Source: an uncultured Selenomonadaceae bacterium
Lineage (GTDB): Bacteria; Bacillota; Negativicutes; Selenomonadales; Selenomonadaceae
DNA length: 43,072 nucleotides
Direction: 5' to 3'
Assembly (NCBI GenBank): GCA_905234235.1
Contig: CAJOHN010000012.1
Location: forward strand, 1 to 43,072
In this document: one piece after another, positions 20,739-29,389 of the stretch
How positions within the stretch are numbered: the stretch's first letter is position 1
Layout: each line of letters starts with the position of its first letter
Notes under the pieces: generated by a model
Told to the model about the DNA's origin: nothing
Databases searched by the model: none
The model's input: the letters and a program-made list of their open reading frames with translations, nothing else
Program-made: the position numbers and the translations under genes

Positions 20739-20767
20739 TTGCCCGCTTTGAATTCGTTCGCTAAAAT
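20739..20767 (+). promoter_or_regulatory. Predicted sufS operon promoter
   Basis: TTGCCC (20739-20744), 17-nt spacer, TAAAAT (20762-20767). The inferred start site near 20774 lies downstream of an in-frame ATG at 20768, supporting the TTG start of sufS at 20798. Confidence 0.5.
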
Positions 20768-20797
20768 ATGGAAAAAAATTTATCGGAGGCTAATGGT

Positions 20798-22021
20798 TTG
20801 AATAAAAATTTTTTGAACGACTTCACGATTTTGCGGAGCGAAATGAACGGACATCCGCTGGCATATTTGGATAACAGCGCGACGACTCAAAAGCCCCAGA
20901 GCGTTGTGCGTTCGATTTGCGGCTATTACGGCGGTTGTAATGCCAATCCTCATCGCGGCGTTTACGAGCTGAGCGTCAAGGCTACCAAAGTTTACGAGGA
21001 CGCGCGGCGCAAGGTCGCTAAATTTCTCAACGCAAAATCTGCGCGGGAAATTATTTTCACGAAGAACGCAACCGAATCTTTGAACTTAATCGCATACAGC
21101 TACGGACTGAATAATCTGCGCGGCGGCGACGAAATTTTAATCACAATCGCCGAACATCATTCAAACTTGGTCGTTTGGCAACGTGTGGCGCAGGCGACGG
21201 GCGCGAAGTTGAATTACATTTATCTCGCGGCGGACGGGAATTTGTCGGCAGAAGACATCGATAAAAAATTAACAAAGCGCACGAAAATTTTAGCCGTCAC
21301 GCAAATTTCAAACGTTCTGGGGCTTATCAACGACGTAAAAACTTTGGCGGCAAAAGCTCACGAAGTCGGCGCAATTATCGTTGTCGACGGTGCGCAATCG
21401 GTTCCGCATATCCCCGTTGACGTGCAAGATTTGGACGCAGACTTTATGGCGTTTTCGGGACATAAAATGTTATCGCCAATGGGCATCGGAGTTTTGTACG
21501 GCAAGCAAAAAATTTTGGAGCAAATGTCTCCGTTCCTCAGCGGCGGCGATATGATAGAATACGTCGAGGAACAAACTACAACTTACGCCGAACTTCCACA
21601 AAAATTCGAGGCGGGCACGCAAAACGTCGGCGGAGCGGCAGGACTTGCGGCGGCGATTGATTATGTTTTAAGCGTCGGCTTTGAGGAGATTGAACGCATT
21701 GAAAAAGATTTGACGGACTACGCGATTACCGAGCTGAAAAAAATTCCCTACGTCGAGCTTTACGGTTGCGACGCGCCAAATAAAATCGGTATCGTGACGT
21801 TCAATATCAAAGACGTTCACCCGCACGACGTGGCAACGATTCTCGACGCGGAAGGCGTGGCGATTAGAGCCGGTCATCATTGCGCTCAACCGCTGATGAA
21901 ATATCTCGGACAAAATTCAACGTGTCGGGCGAGTTTTTATTTTTACAACACGCGGCGCGACGTGGAACGGTTAATCGAAGCAATTCAAAAAGTCAGGGGG
22001 ATAATGCACCTTGCTCAGTGA
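20798..22021 (+). CDS. sufS: Cysteine desulfurase SufS
   Basis: 407 residues. This PLP enzyme takes sulfur from cysteine for Fe-S cluster assembly. It shows AYLDNSATTQKP, NPHRGVYELS, ITIAEHHSNLVVW, VDGAQSVPH and FSGHKMLSPMGIGVLYG with the PLP lysine, and the C-terminal RAGHHCAQPLM carrying the catalytic cysteine. I choose TTG 20798, 8 nt after GGAGG; the ATG at 20768 precedes the likely transcription start. It overlaps sufU, its partner. Confidence 0.95.
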   Translation: MNKNFLNDFTILRSEMNGHPLAYLDNSATTQKPQSVVRSICGYYGGCNANPHRGVYELSVKATKVYEDARRKVAKFLNAKSAREIIFTKNATESLNLIAYSYGLNNLRGGDEILITIAEHHSNLVVWQRVAQATGAKLNYIYLAADGNLSAEDIDKKLTKRTKILAVTQISNVLGLINDVKTLAAKAHEVGAIIVVDGAQSVPHIPVDVQDLDADFMAFSGHKMLSPMGIGVLYGKQKILEQMSPFLSGGDMIEYVEEQTTTYAELPQKFEAGTQNVGGAAGLAAAIDYVLSVGFEEIERIEKDLTDYAITELKKIPYVELYGCDAPNKIGIVTFNIKDVHPHDVATILDAEGVAIRAGHHCAQPLMKYLGQNSTCRASFYFYNTRRDVERLIEAIQKVRGIMHLAQ

Positions 22022-22463
22022 TATTTATACGGAACTGATAGCCGAGCACAGCCAATCCAAAGAAAATCGGCGGCAACTTGAACACGCGACGATTAAAGAG
22101 CGCGGGCACAATCCCAGTTGCGGCGACGAAATCACTTTGGAGTTGGAAATTGCTGACGGCGTGATTAAAGATGCGGCGTTCAACGGGGCAGGTTGCGCAA
22201 TTTCGCAGGCGTCGACTGATATGATGATTGAACTTATGCGCGGCAAAAATATTAAGGAGGCGCAGAGGCTGGCTGAACTTTTTATCGATATGATTAAGGG
22301 CGAAGTCACCGACGATAACGAACTTGAAGCCCTCGACGAGGCGGCGGCTCTGAAAAATATTTCCAACATGCCCGCCCGCGTCAAATGCGCAACGCTTGCT
22401 TGGCACACGCTCGATACTGCTGTTAAAAATTTATCAGAGGAACGCGTTGATGTTCAAGAATGA
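22011..22463 (+). CDS. sufU: Zinc-dependent sulfurtransferase SufU
   Basis: 150 residues of the Firmicute SufU type. It accepts sulfur from SufS. The three zinc cysteines are visible in NPSCGDEI, GAGCAIS and VKCATLAW, and the family DDxEALDEAAALKNI-like segment precedes the last. The start is TTG 22011, 9 nt after AGGGGGAT and overlapping the sufS end by 11 nt. No sufB, sufC or sufD follows; the scaffold genes must be elsewhere. Confidence 0.93.
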   Translation: MLSDIYTELIAEHSQSKENRRQLEHATIKERGHNPSCGDEITLELEIADGVIKDAAFNGAGCAISQASTDMMIELMRGKNIKEAQRLAELFIDMIKGEVTDDNELEALDEAAALKNISNMPARVKCATLAWHTLDTAVKNLSEERVDVQE

Positions 22464-22809
22464 AAAACAACAATCCGACGTGACTAAGGAATTTTCGGAG
22501 ATTAGCATAGAGCAACTCAGAAAATATTGTTCAGAGGATAAAATTTTTGCAACGAATCATGCGGCAGAACGATTTCGAGAGCGCAAAATAAGTGTTAGGG
22601 ATATTTACAACGCGATAAATTGCGGAGAAATTATTGAACAATATCCGAATGACTATCCTTATCCGAGCTGTTTGATTCTCGGAAAAAATCTGCGCGGCGA
22701 AGAAATTCATACGGTGTTAAGCGATGAGGGCACAGCGAGTAGAATAATCACAGCATATTTTCCCGACGTTGACAAGTGGAGCGCGGATTTCAAAGTCAGG
22801 AGGCAATGA
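22450..22809 (+). CDS. DUF4258 domain protein (toxin-like partner)
   Basis: 119 residues from ATG 22450, preceded by AGAGGA and overlapping sufU by 14 nt. The core reads ATNHAAERFRERKISVRDIYNAI and GEIIEQYPNDYPYPSCLILG, a DUF4258 pattern, a small fold often compared with RelE-like toxins. The acidic N-terminal 35 residues look like an added helix. It is followed 2 nt later by a YgiT-type zinc-finger protein, the partner expected in toxin-antitoxin-like pairs. Toxicity is not shown by the sequence. Confidence 0.75.
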   Translation: MFKNEKQQSDVTKEFSEISIEQLRKYCSEDKIFATNHAAERFRERKISVRDIYNAINCGEIIEQYPNDYPYPSCLILGKNLRGEEIHTVLSDEGTASRIITAYFPDVDKWSADFKVRRQ

Positions 22810-22811
22810 TT

Positions 22812-23042
22812 ATGAACTGTTTGGTTTGCAAGGACGGAACAATGATTGAAAGCTTTGAAACGTATTTCGCTAAGTTAAAGACCGGCTATATGATTATCGA
22901 AAATGTACCGTGCATGCGGTGCAAGCAGTGCGGCGAAGTAATTTTCTCTATGTCAGTACTCGAAAAGCTCGAAGATTTGATTGCAGCTTACGAAAAAATT
23001 CAGAGCAAAATTTTTATCGTGGATTATAGACAAGCCGCGTAA
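22812..23042 (+). CDS. YgiT-type zinc finger protein (MqsA N-domain-like)
   Basis: 76 residues with CLVC at 3-6 and CMRCKQCGE at about 35-43, a four-cysteine zinc site as in the N-terminal domain of MqsA/YgiT antitoxins. The DNA-binding XRE half of MqsA is absent; instead the C-terminus is a single helix (LEKLEDLIAAYEKIQSK). The start is ATG 22812, 8 nt after AGGAGG, with a competing ATG at 22806 too close to the site. It probably neutralises or regulates the DUF4258 protein just upstream. Confidence 0.8.
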   Translation: MNCLVCKDGTMIESFETYFAKLKTGYMIIENVPCMRCKQCGEVIFSMSVLEKLEDLIAAYEKIQSKIFIVDYRQAA

Positions 23043-23063
23043 AGTTCGGCAGAGGTGATATTA

Positions 23064-24125
23064 TTGCTTGAAAAACTTCAGAAAGTCGAGGAACATTTCG
23101 CGGAAGTCGAGGCGCGATTAAGTGACCCGTCAGTTGTGGCGGACGTTGAAAAATTTACGGCACTCACTCGCGAACATGCCAACCTTGAACCGATAATCGC
23201 CAAGCTCCGTGAATATAAAAAAATTTCCGCGCAGATTGACGAGGATAAAAATTTATTGGAAACGTCTTCGGACGAGGATTTGAAAACTTTAGCGGCGGAA
23301 GAACTTGCCGAACTAAAAAAATCCAAAGCCGCTCTCGATGTTGAATTGCCGATATTGCTCCTGCCCAAAGACCCTAACGATTATAAAAATGTTGTCATGG
23401 AAATTCGCGGCGGCGTCGGCGGCGAGGAGGCGGCTTTATTCGCGGGGGATTTGTTCAGAATGTACGTGCGCTACGCCGAGCGACAAGGTTGGCACATTGA
23501 GATTGTCGATTCAAGTTCTACGACGATTGGCGGCTTTAAGGAAATTATTTTCACGGTCGAGGGCGCAGGCGCGTTCAGCAAACTTAAATACGAAAGCGGC
23601 ATTCACAGAGTGCAAAGGGTTCCTGTCACGGAGAGCGGCGGCAGAATTCATACCAGCGCGGTAACCGTTGCAGTCATGCCCGAAGCTGAAGAAGTCGACG
23701 TTGCGATTAACCCTGCCGATTTGCGAATCGATACTTATTGTGCGAGCGGCGCGGGCGGGCAATACGTCAACCGGACGGAGACTGCGATTAGAATTACGCA
23801 CTTGCCGACGGGAATTGTCGTTCAATGCCAAGATGAAAAATCTCAACTTAAAAATAAGGAAAAGGCGATGCGTGTCTTGCGAGCCCGCGTTAAAGATTTG
23901 GCTGTTCAAGAACAAAACGAAGCTATTGCCGCCGACAGAAAAAATCAAGTTGGCAGCGGCGACAGGAGCGGGCGAATCCGCACGTATAATTTCCCGCAAG
24001 GGCGCGTCACTGACCACAGAATCAGATTGACGCTTTACAAGATTGAGGAAGTTTTGAACGGCGACCTTGACGATTTTATTAACGCGCTGATAACCGCCGA
24101 CCAAGCTAAAAAATTATCGGCGTGA
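23064..24125 (+). CDS. prfA: Peptide chain release factor 1
   Basis: 353 residues. RF1 reads UAA and UAG stop codons. The tripeptide anticodon PVT lies in [12 protein letters not shown] and the catalytic GGQ in [14 protein letters not shown] choose TTG 23064, 7 nt after AGAGGTGAT, giving the usual [12 protein letters not shown]; a GTG three codons earlier overlaps the ribosome site. prmC, which methylates the GGQ glutamine and often follows prfA, is not here. Confidence 0.96.
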   Translation: MLEKLQKVEEHFAEVEARLSDPSVVADVEKFTALTREHANLEPIIAKLREYKKISAQIDEDKNLLETSSDEDLKTLAAEELAELKKSKAALDVELPILLLPKDPNDYKNVVMEIRGGVGGEEAALFAGDLFRMYVRYAERQGWHIEIVDSSSTTIGGFKEIIFTVEGAGAFSKLKYESGIHRVQRVPVTESGGRIHTSAVTVAVMPEAEEVDVAINPADLRIDTYCASGAGGQYVNRTETAIRITHLPTGIVVQCQDEKSQLKNKEKAMRVLRARVKDLAVQEQNEAIAADRKNQVGSGDRSGRIRTYNFPQGRVTDHRIRLTLYKIEEVLNGDLDDFINALITADQAKKLSA

Positions 24126-24152
24126 TTGTTTCGATTAAGCGGAGGTTTTTTG

Positions 24153-25469
24153 ATGGACATAGTTCCCATATTGTTGCAAATGTTTCTTGTCGCGTTCCTA
24201 ATCGCTATGAATGGATTTTTCGTAGCGGCGGAATTTTGTTGCGTAAAAATGCGCCCGTCGAGATTGGAAACGCTGATTCAAGAGGGAAATACTCGCGCCA
24301 AATACGCAAAAAAATTAATCGACGAACTCGACGAGGCTTTATCAGTCACGCAACTCGGAATAACTTTGGCGTCGCTGGGACTCGGCTGGGTCGGCGAGCC
24401 TTTTGTCGCAGAATTAATATCGCCGTTGATTCACGCGCTGGGCTTCGGAGAAACTTTGGGGCATACAATTTCATTCGCGCTGGCGTTTTCGCTGATAACT
24501 TCAATGCATATAATTCTCGGCGAGTTGACGCCTAAATCAATGGCAATCGCTTCCGCCGAAAAAATTTTGCTCAACATCGCCCTGCCCATGATAATTTTTT
24601 GGAAAGTAATGTATCCGTTCGTGTGGCTCCTCAATACCACCGCGAGTTTCGTTAGTCGGCATTTAGGATTGACGCAAGTCGGCGAGGGCGAAGTCGCGCA
24701 TAATCCCGAAGAAATTCGCCTGCTGATGAAGGAAAGCCGTAAGCAAGGGCTCGTCGACGATACGGAAGTTGATTTTGTTGATAATGTTTTCGACTTCACA
24801 GAGCGCAACGTCCGCGAGATTATGGTGCCGCGCCCCGATATGGTTTGCCTCTACCTCAACAAAACTTACGAGGAAAATCTTGCGACGATTTTAGAGGAGG
24901 AAATGACGCGCTATCCGATTTGCGACGAGGATAAAGATCACATTATCGGCTTCCTGCATATCAAAGATTTAGTGGGCGTGATGTTGCAAGGTAAAAAAAA
25001 GCCGAGCCTCAAAAAATTGGCGCGGAAAGTTTTTTTCGTACCGGAGAGCATGGACGTAAGCGTTTTATTGGAAACTATGCAAAAAAATCGTTCGCAACTG
25101 GCGATAGTCGTTGACGAATACGGCGGGACTGCCGGCATGGTTACGATTGAGGACATTGTCGAGGAAATTGTCGGCGACATTCAAGACGAGTTCGACGAGG
25201 AACGCCCCGACGCCGAGAAACGCGCCGATAATCTTTATTCCATTGATGCTAAGATGTTGCTTGAGGAATTGGAAGATGAGTTCGGCATTGCGATTGACGA
25301 CGAAGACGTTGACACGGTAGGCGGCTGGCTTAACGATAAATTGGGTGGCGAGCCGCGAGTTGGGCAATCAGCCGCGTGCGAGGGCAACACTTTCTACGTC
25401 GAGGAAGTCGAGGGTTTAAGAATTACCCGCGTGTTGATTCGCCTCGCCAAGAAACATACTGACGATTAA
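24153..25469 (+). CDS. CNNM/CBS-domain hemolysin-family membrane protein
   Basis: 438 residues from ATG 24153 (GGAGG site 8 nt upstream). Order: DUF21/CNNM membrane domain (four hydrophobic segments to about residue 150, with LGELTPKS), a CBS pair (about 200-330, VPRPDMV and DEYGGTAGMVTIEDIVEEIVGD) and a C-terminal CorC/HlyC FAD-like domain. Such proteins are linked to magnesium or cobalt efflux and are misnamed hemolysins. The last 4 nt overlap convergent def. Confidence 0.9.
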   Translation: MDIVPILLQMFLVAFLIAMNGFFVAAEFCCVKMRPSRLETLIQEGNTRAKYAKKLIDELDEALSVTQLGITLASLGLGWVGEPFVAELISPLIHALGFGETLGHTISFALAFSLITSMHIILGELTPKSMAIASAEKILLNIALPMIIFWKVMYPFVWLLNTTASFVSRHLGLTQVGEGEVAHNPEEIRLLMKESRKQGLVDDTEVDFVDNVFDFTERNVREIMVPRPDMVCLYLNKTYEENLATILEEEMTRYPICDEDKDHIIGFLHIKDLVGVMLQGKKKPSLKKLARKVFFVPESMDVSVLLETMQKNRSQLAIVVDEYGGTAGMVTIEDIVEEIVGDIQDEFDEERPDAEKRADNLYSIDAKMLLEELEDEFGIAIDDEDVDTVGGWLNDKLGGEPRVGQSAACEGNTFYVEEVEGLRITRVLIRLAKKHTDD

Positions 25470-25936
25470 TTTTCTTTCTTCCTGCCCTTAGTAATATTTT
25501 GGGCGATGTCGATAAAAAGTTGTCCGTCGAGGTGGTCGAGTTCGTGTTGAATGCAACGGGCGAGCAAACCTTCCGCGTCCAAAGTTTTTTTCTTGCCGAA
25601 ACGATTTTTATATTCGACGCGAATTTTTTCAGCCCGCTCCACGTCGCCGAATAAATCGGGGCAAGAAAGGCAACCTTCGTTATCGATAACCGAGCCCTCG
25701 CGAAAAGTTATGACGGGATTAATCAAATCGTAGCGATTTTTTTTATCAACGTCGACGACACACACGCGAATTGACTCGCCGACTTGCGGGGCGGCAATCC
25801 CGACGCCTTCGTTCGCGTACATAGTTTCCGCCATATCGTCCAAAAATTTTCTCAAGCGTTTATCAATCTTCTCGACTGGTGCGCAAATTTTTTTCAAGAC
25901 AGGGTCGCCCGCCTTTTTTATTTCGAGCAAAGCCAT
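25466..25936 (-). CDS. def: Peptide deformylase
   Basis: 156 residues, type I. It removes the formyl group from new proteins. All three active-site motifs are present: GVGIAAPQVG, EGCLSCP with the metal cysteine, and QHELDHLDG with the metal histidines. The ATG at 25936 has GGAGG 6 nt upstream; a TTG two codons earlier abuts that site. It stands alone, convergent with the CBS protein and divergent from cbiE; fmt and priA are not adjacent. Confidence 0.96.
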   Translation of the reverse strand: MALLEIKKAGDPVLKKICAPVEKIDKRLRKFLDDMAETMYANEGVGIAAPQVGESIRVCVVDVDKKNRYDLINPVITFREGSVIDNEGCLSCPDLFGDVERAEKIRVEYKNRFGKKKTLDAEGLLARCIQHELDHLDGQLFIDIAQNITKGRKKEN

Positions 25937-26015
25937 ATTCAACCTCCGTAAAAATTTTTCTGTGAATCATTTCGACGCCGTAAAGATAATTTCCTATCAA
26001 ATTCGGGAGGGCAAC

Positions 26016-26669
26016 ATGAATAAAAAAATAATCGTGGCGGGTATCGGTCCGGGTAGCGAGGATTTTATTACTCCCGCCGCGCTCAAAAAAATTCGTTCGG
26101 CAAAATTTTTAGTCGGTGGCAGGCGTGCGCTTGAACAATTTGCCGCGCCGAATCAAATCACTTGTGCAATAACCCGCGACCTTGACGCGCCGTTGAATTT
26201 TATCCGCGAAAAAATTTTAACTGATGATGTCGTTGTAATGGTTAGCGGAGACCCGGGTTATTACTCAATGCTGGACTTGCTGAGAAAAAATTTTCCGCCC
26301 GCCTCAATCGAAGTTATTCCGTCAATCAGCGCAATGCAACTCGCCTTCGCAAAAATTTCTTTATCTTGGCACGACGCGACGCTTTTAAGTTTTCACGGGC
26401 GACAACCTGCGCGGACTGATTTAAAATATTCTGCGGGAAAAGTTTTGGGTTTGCTGACCGACGCCGAATTTAACTCCGCAACCATCTCGGAAATTCTGCT
26501 TGATTGCGGTTGGGATAAAAATACTTCCGTCACGATTTGCGAACGTTTATCCTACCCCGACGAAAAAATTTTCACGACGACTCTCGGCGACGCCGCGCAG
26601 GCGGAACCGATTAAGCATTGCATTTTAATTGTGAACGCTTATAATAACCCGCGAGGTGATTTGGAATGA
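26016..26669 (+). CDS. cbiE: Precorrin-6B / cobalt-precorrin-7 (C5)-methyltransferase
   Basis: 217 residues of the CbiE family, which methylates C5 of the corrin precursor using AdoMet. It begins VAGIGPGSEDFITPAALK, has LVGGRRALEQF and VVMVSGDPGYYSMLDLL (AdoMet-binding loops of the tetrapyrrole methylase fold) and FHGRQP. The GGGAGGG site precedes the ATG by 5 nt. cbiT, the usual neighbour or fusion partner, is absent; the next gene, overlapping by ATGA, is a cyclase-family protein. Confidence 0.88.
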   Translation: MNKKIIVAGIGPGSEDFITPAALKKIRSAKFLVGGRRALEQFAAPNQITCAITRDLDAPLNFIREKILTDDVVVMVSGDPGYYSMLDLLRKNFPPASIEVIPSISAMQLAFAKISLSWHDATLLSFHGRQPARTDLKYSAGKVLGLLTDAEFNSATISEILLDCGWDKNTSVTICERLSYPDEKIFTTTLGDAAQAEPIKHCILIVNAYNNPRGDLE

Positions 26670-27427
26670 GTTACAAGCTGTGGGATTTTTTTAAGGAACT
26701 GCAAACGAATTATGAACTTGTCGACTTGACGCATCCGCTCGACAATGATAGCCCGTATTGGGCGGGCATTCCCGAAGGCTCCGTTGAACTCGGCAAGACT
26801 TGTTTTGATTGGGGCAACCCGATGCTTGATTGTTTGATTCAGACGTTTAAATTCCCCGGGCAATTCGGCACGCACATTGATTTTCCCGGACATTTTATCA
26901 AGGGCGCGGCTCTGTCAGAAGTTTACGGCGCGAAGAATATGATTTACCCGCTGTGCATTATCGACATCAGCGCGAAAGTTAAAAACGACGTTCACTACGC
27001 GGCGACGGCGGAGGACATTAAAGCTTACGAAAAAATTTACGGCGAAATTCCCGACGGCGCGTTTGTTGCACTTTACAGCGGCTGGGCTCGTCATTGGCCC
27101 GACATGAATAAAATTTCGGGCATTGCCGACGACGGCTCGGAAAATTTTCCCGGTTGGAGTCTCGACGCGCTGAAATATATTTACGAAACTCGCAACGCCT
27201 CCGCCAACGGTCATGAGACGCTTGACACCGACGCTTCGGCTGAGGCGGCTGAGGCGGGCGATTTGGCTTGTGAACGTTACGTTTTGTCGAAGGGCAAGCT
27301 TCAAGTCGAAGTCCTTAACAACCTCGATAAAGTTTCTCCGGCGGGCGCGTTAGTATTTGTGTCTTGGGCGAACATCAAAGGCGCGACGGGCTTACCTGCG
27401 CGGCTGATTGCTATCACTCCGAAATAA
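26666..27427 (+). CDS. Cyclase-family metal hydrolase (kynurenine formamidase-like fold)
   Basis: 253 residues of the family that includes bacterial kynurenine formamidase and isatin hydrolase. The metal motif is HxDxPxH: THIDFPGHF at about residues 72-80. YSGWARHW and the later NGHETLDTD match conserved catalytic segments. The usual substrate cannot be assigned. It overlaps cbiE by 4 nt, which is an unusual pairing; nothing in corrin synthesis is known to require it. A terminator follows. Confidence 0.85.
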   Translation: MSYKLWDFFKELQTNYELVDLTHPLDNDSPYWAGIPEGSVELGKTCFDWGNPMLDCLIQTFKFPGQFGTHIDFPGHFIKGAALSEVYGAKNMIYPLCIIDISAKVKNDVHYAATAEDIKAYEKIYGEIPDGAFVALYSGWARHWPDMNKISGIADDGSENFPGWSLDALKYIYETRNASANGHETLDTDASAEAAEAGDLACERYVLSKGKLQVEVLNNLDKVSPAGALVFVSWANIKGATGLPARLIAITPK

Positions 27428-27446
27428 AATTCCAAATAAAAATTTT

Positions 27447-27481
27447 TCCGCTCGTCGACGTGCAGGGGCGGATTTTTTTTT
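27447..27481 (+). terminator. Terminator after cbiE-cyclase
   Basis: TCCGCTC (27447-27453) pairs with GGGCGGA (27466-27472), 12-nt loop, then nine T. Confidence 0.7.
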
Positions 27482-27488
27482 TGCACTG

Positions 27489-27497
27489 TGATATAAT
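27489..27497 (+). promoter_or_regulatory. Extended -10 promoter for the LCP gene cluster
   Basis: TGATATAAT at 27489-27497 is a perfect extended -10 element; no good -35 lies at the right distance because the terminator occupies it. Confidence 0.45.
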
Positions 27498-27535
27498 TTG
27501 TGGCGTTCAATAATTTTTTCAGAGAAGGTGTTGCG

Positions 27536-28882
27536 TTGAGCGATAATGAAAAACCAAAGCGGAGTATTTTACCGGTAATTTTCCTTCTGCTGTGTTTTAT
27601 CGGGGCGGCGGCGGCAGGCGCGATGTTTGCGTCGTCGAGCTTGTTTGAAGATAATCCTGCGCGGAAATTAATCGGGGGCGATAAAGAAGAGGAACTCATA
27701 AAAGCCAAAGACAAGTCGATAGTTTTAATAATGGGCGTTGACATAAGAAAAGACGACGTGGGGCGTTCGGATACTATGATGATAGCGACGATAGACCCGC
27801 GCCTCGACCAAGCGACGCTCTTATCGATTCCTCGTGATACTCGCGTTAAAATTCGCGGGCGCGGCTACGATAAGATTAATGCGGCGTTTGCTTATGGCGA
27901 CGTCGATTTGTCTGAGGAGACTGTTGAAAATTTTCTCGGCATCGACATTGACCACTACGTTTTGATTAACACGCACAGTTTCGTAAAAATTATTGACGCA
28001 ATCGGCGGCGTGGATATTGACGTTGAAAAGCGCATGTTTTACGAAGATCCTTGGGACGACGACGGCGGGCTCGTGATTGATTTGTATCCCGGCGAACAGC
28101 ATATGGACGGCAAAACCGCTGTAACTTATGTGCGCTATCGTGATTCGGAGGGCGACATCGGGCGCGTCAAACGTCAGCAGGCATTTATGGCGGCGTGCAT
28201 GAATAAAGTTACTTCGCCGGAGATTGTCCCGCGCATTCCCAAAATTGTCCGAGAAATTATTGATGCCGTCGAAACTGATATGTCGTTGCGGCAGTTATTG
28301 GAGTTGGCAGGTTCATTGAAAGCCGCCGCGCAGAATGGATTGGAAACCGATATGGTGCCGGGTTATCCGCTGTACATTGACGACATAAGTTATTGGATAC
28401 CCGACGTTGAAGAGGTTAGAATTTCGGTTGCGGACGCGTTGGGAATTGCCGTCGACCCGTATCTTAGGGAGCGTTTCGAGCGTGATGCCCGCGAGTACAG
28501 AAATTCAATTCCGTCGGGCGCAAAGGACGTTCCGGAGGGCGAAGATTATATCGGCAATCCAATCCGCGAGAGCCGCGAGCGTCGACGTACTCTTGAGGAA
28601 CGTTCAACTATCAGAGAGAGCCGAACTTATTACGACGACGAACGGACTTCCGAACCTACACGGCGCACTTATGACGACGAAAAAATTTCCGAACCTACAC
28701 GGCGCACTTACGATGACGAAAAAATTTCCGAACCTTTACAGCGCACTTATGATGATGAGCGGACTTCTGAACCTTTACAGCGCACTTACGAGGAACCTAA
28801 AATTGAACGGCGTACAATTCCTGAAGTCGATGAAACTTTTAACGAACCGACTCGCGACTCCGCGCCGAAGACAAGATATTAA
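27536..28882 (+). CDS. LytR-CpsA-Psr family cell-wall ligase with repetitive C-terminal tail
   Basis: 448 residues. Start TTG 27536, 5 nt after GAAGGTG. An N-terminal membrane helix (about 12-33) anchors an extracytoplasmic LCP domain: GVDIRKDDVGRSDTMMIAT, LLSIPRDTRVKI, GGVDIDV and VRYRDSEGDIGRVKRQQ, the residues that bind the polyprenyl diphosphate and magnesium. LCP enzymes move glycopolymers from lipid carriers to peptidoglycan. After about residue 360 the tail is polar, with 13-residue repeats of type TYDDEKISEPTRR (28625-28792). The tail is unusual for LCP proteins. Confidence 0.88.
   Translation: MSDNEKPKRSILPVIFLLLCFIGAAAAGAMFASSSLFEDNPARKLIGGDKEEELIKAKDKSIVLIMGVDIRKDDVGRSDTMMIATIDPRLDQATLLSIPRDTRVKIRGRGYDKINAAFAYGDVDLSEETVENFLGIDIDHYVLINTHSFVKIIDAIGGVDIDVEKRMFYEDPWDDDGGLVIDLYPGEQHMDGKTAVTYVRYRDSEGDIGRVKRQQAFMAACMNKVTSPEIVPRIPKIVREIIDAVETDMSLRQLLELAGSLKAAAQNGLETDMVPGYPLYIDDISYWIPDVEEVRISVADALGIAVDPYLRERFERDAREYRNSIPSGAKDVPEGEDYIGNPIRESRERRRTLEERSTIRESRTYYDDERTSEPTRRTYDDEKISEPTRRTYDDEKISEPLQRTYDDERTSEPLQRTYEEPKIERRTIPEVDETFNEPTRDSAPKTRY
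28625..28792 (+). repeat. 39-bp in-frame tandem repeat in the LCP protein tail
   Basis: About four units, the first 42 nt and the others 39 nt, encode TYDDE[RK][TI]SEP[TL][RQ]R, followed by a partial unit. Nucleotide changes between units are partly silent, for example GACGAC against GATGAT, so the array is not brand new. Confidence 0.85.
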
Positions 28883-28900
28883 TTGGGAAGGGGAACCTTA

Positions 28901-29389
28901 ATGAATCGAACGACGCGGACGGTTGTAAAAATAATTTTAATCGTGGCGGCAACTATAATCTGCGCGGCGGCGGCGTATTATTTAGGCGCGAACGTCACGG
29001 GGCACGCATTGGCGACGGCGTCGGATAACATGAACTATTCGCGGTGGCTTGAAAAATATTTTACGTTGACGCGGGCAACGGGCTTGGCAAACGGATTATG
29101 CGCGTTGAGTTGGTTTTTAGCGGCGCGATTTTTTTTGGAAGTCGACGAGGCGGCAGGCGCAGGTAAAAGAATTTTTTGGGCGGCGTTGTTGATGATGTCG
29201 CTGGCGATAAGTTTAGGCGTACCGCATTTTTACGCGCCGATTCTCGGAATAAAACTTAACGGGATAATCTTCGGGCTGTTCGCGATAATTTTCAGCGGGA
29301 TTGGTTACTGGTTGCTGACGATTTTCACGACGCCGCTAGCGTTCAAGTACACGCCGCTTGGCGCACAACTTTTCGGGAGGCGCATATGA
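28901..29389 (+). CDS. Small membrane protein coupled to a tubulin-like gene
   Basis: 162 residues from ATG 28901 (GGAAGGGG site). About four membrane helices: 8-28, 57-80, 91-109 and 119-145. No known family recognised. Its stop overlaps the start of the tubulin-like gene by ATGA, so the two are very probably made together, and the protein may be the membrane partner of that GTPase. This link is inference from coupling only. Confidence 0.7.
   Translation: MNRTTRTVVKIILIVAATIICAAAAYYLGANVTGHALATASDNMNYSRWLEKYFTLTRATGLANGLCALSWFLAARFFLEVDEAAGAGKRIFWAALLMMSLAISLGVPHFYAPILGIKLNGIIFGLFAIIFSGIGYWLLTIFTTPLAFKYTPLGAQLFGRRI

Noticed and set aside
24153-25469. True hemolysin
   Set aside because: The CNNM-CBS-CorC architecture indicates an ion-transport-related membrane protein; the hemolysin name is historical.
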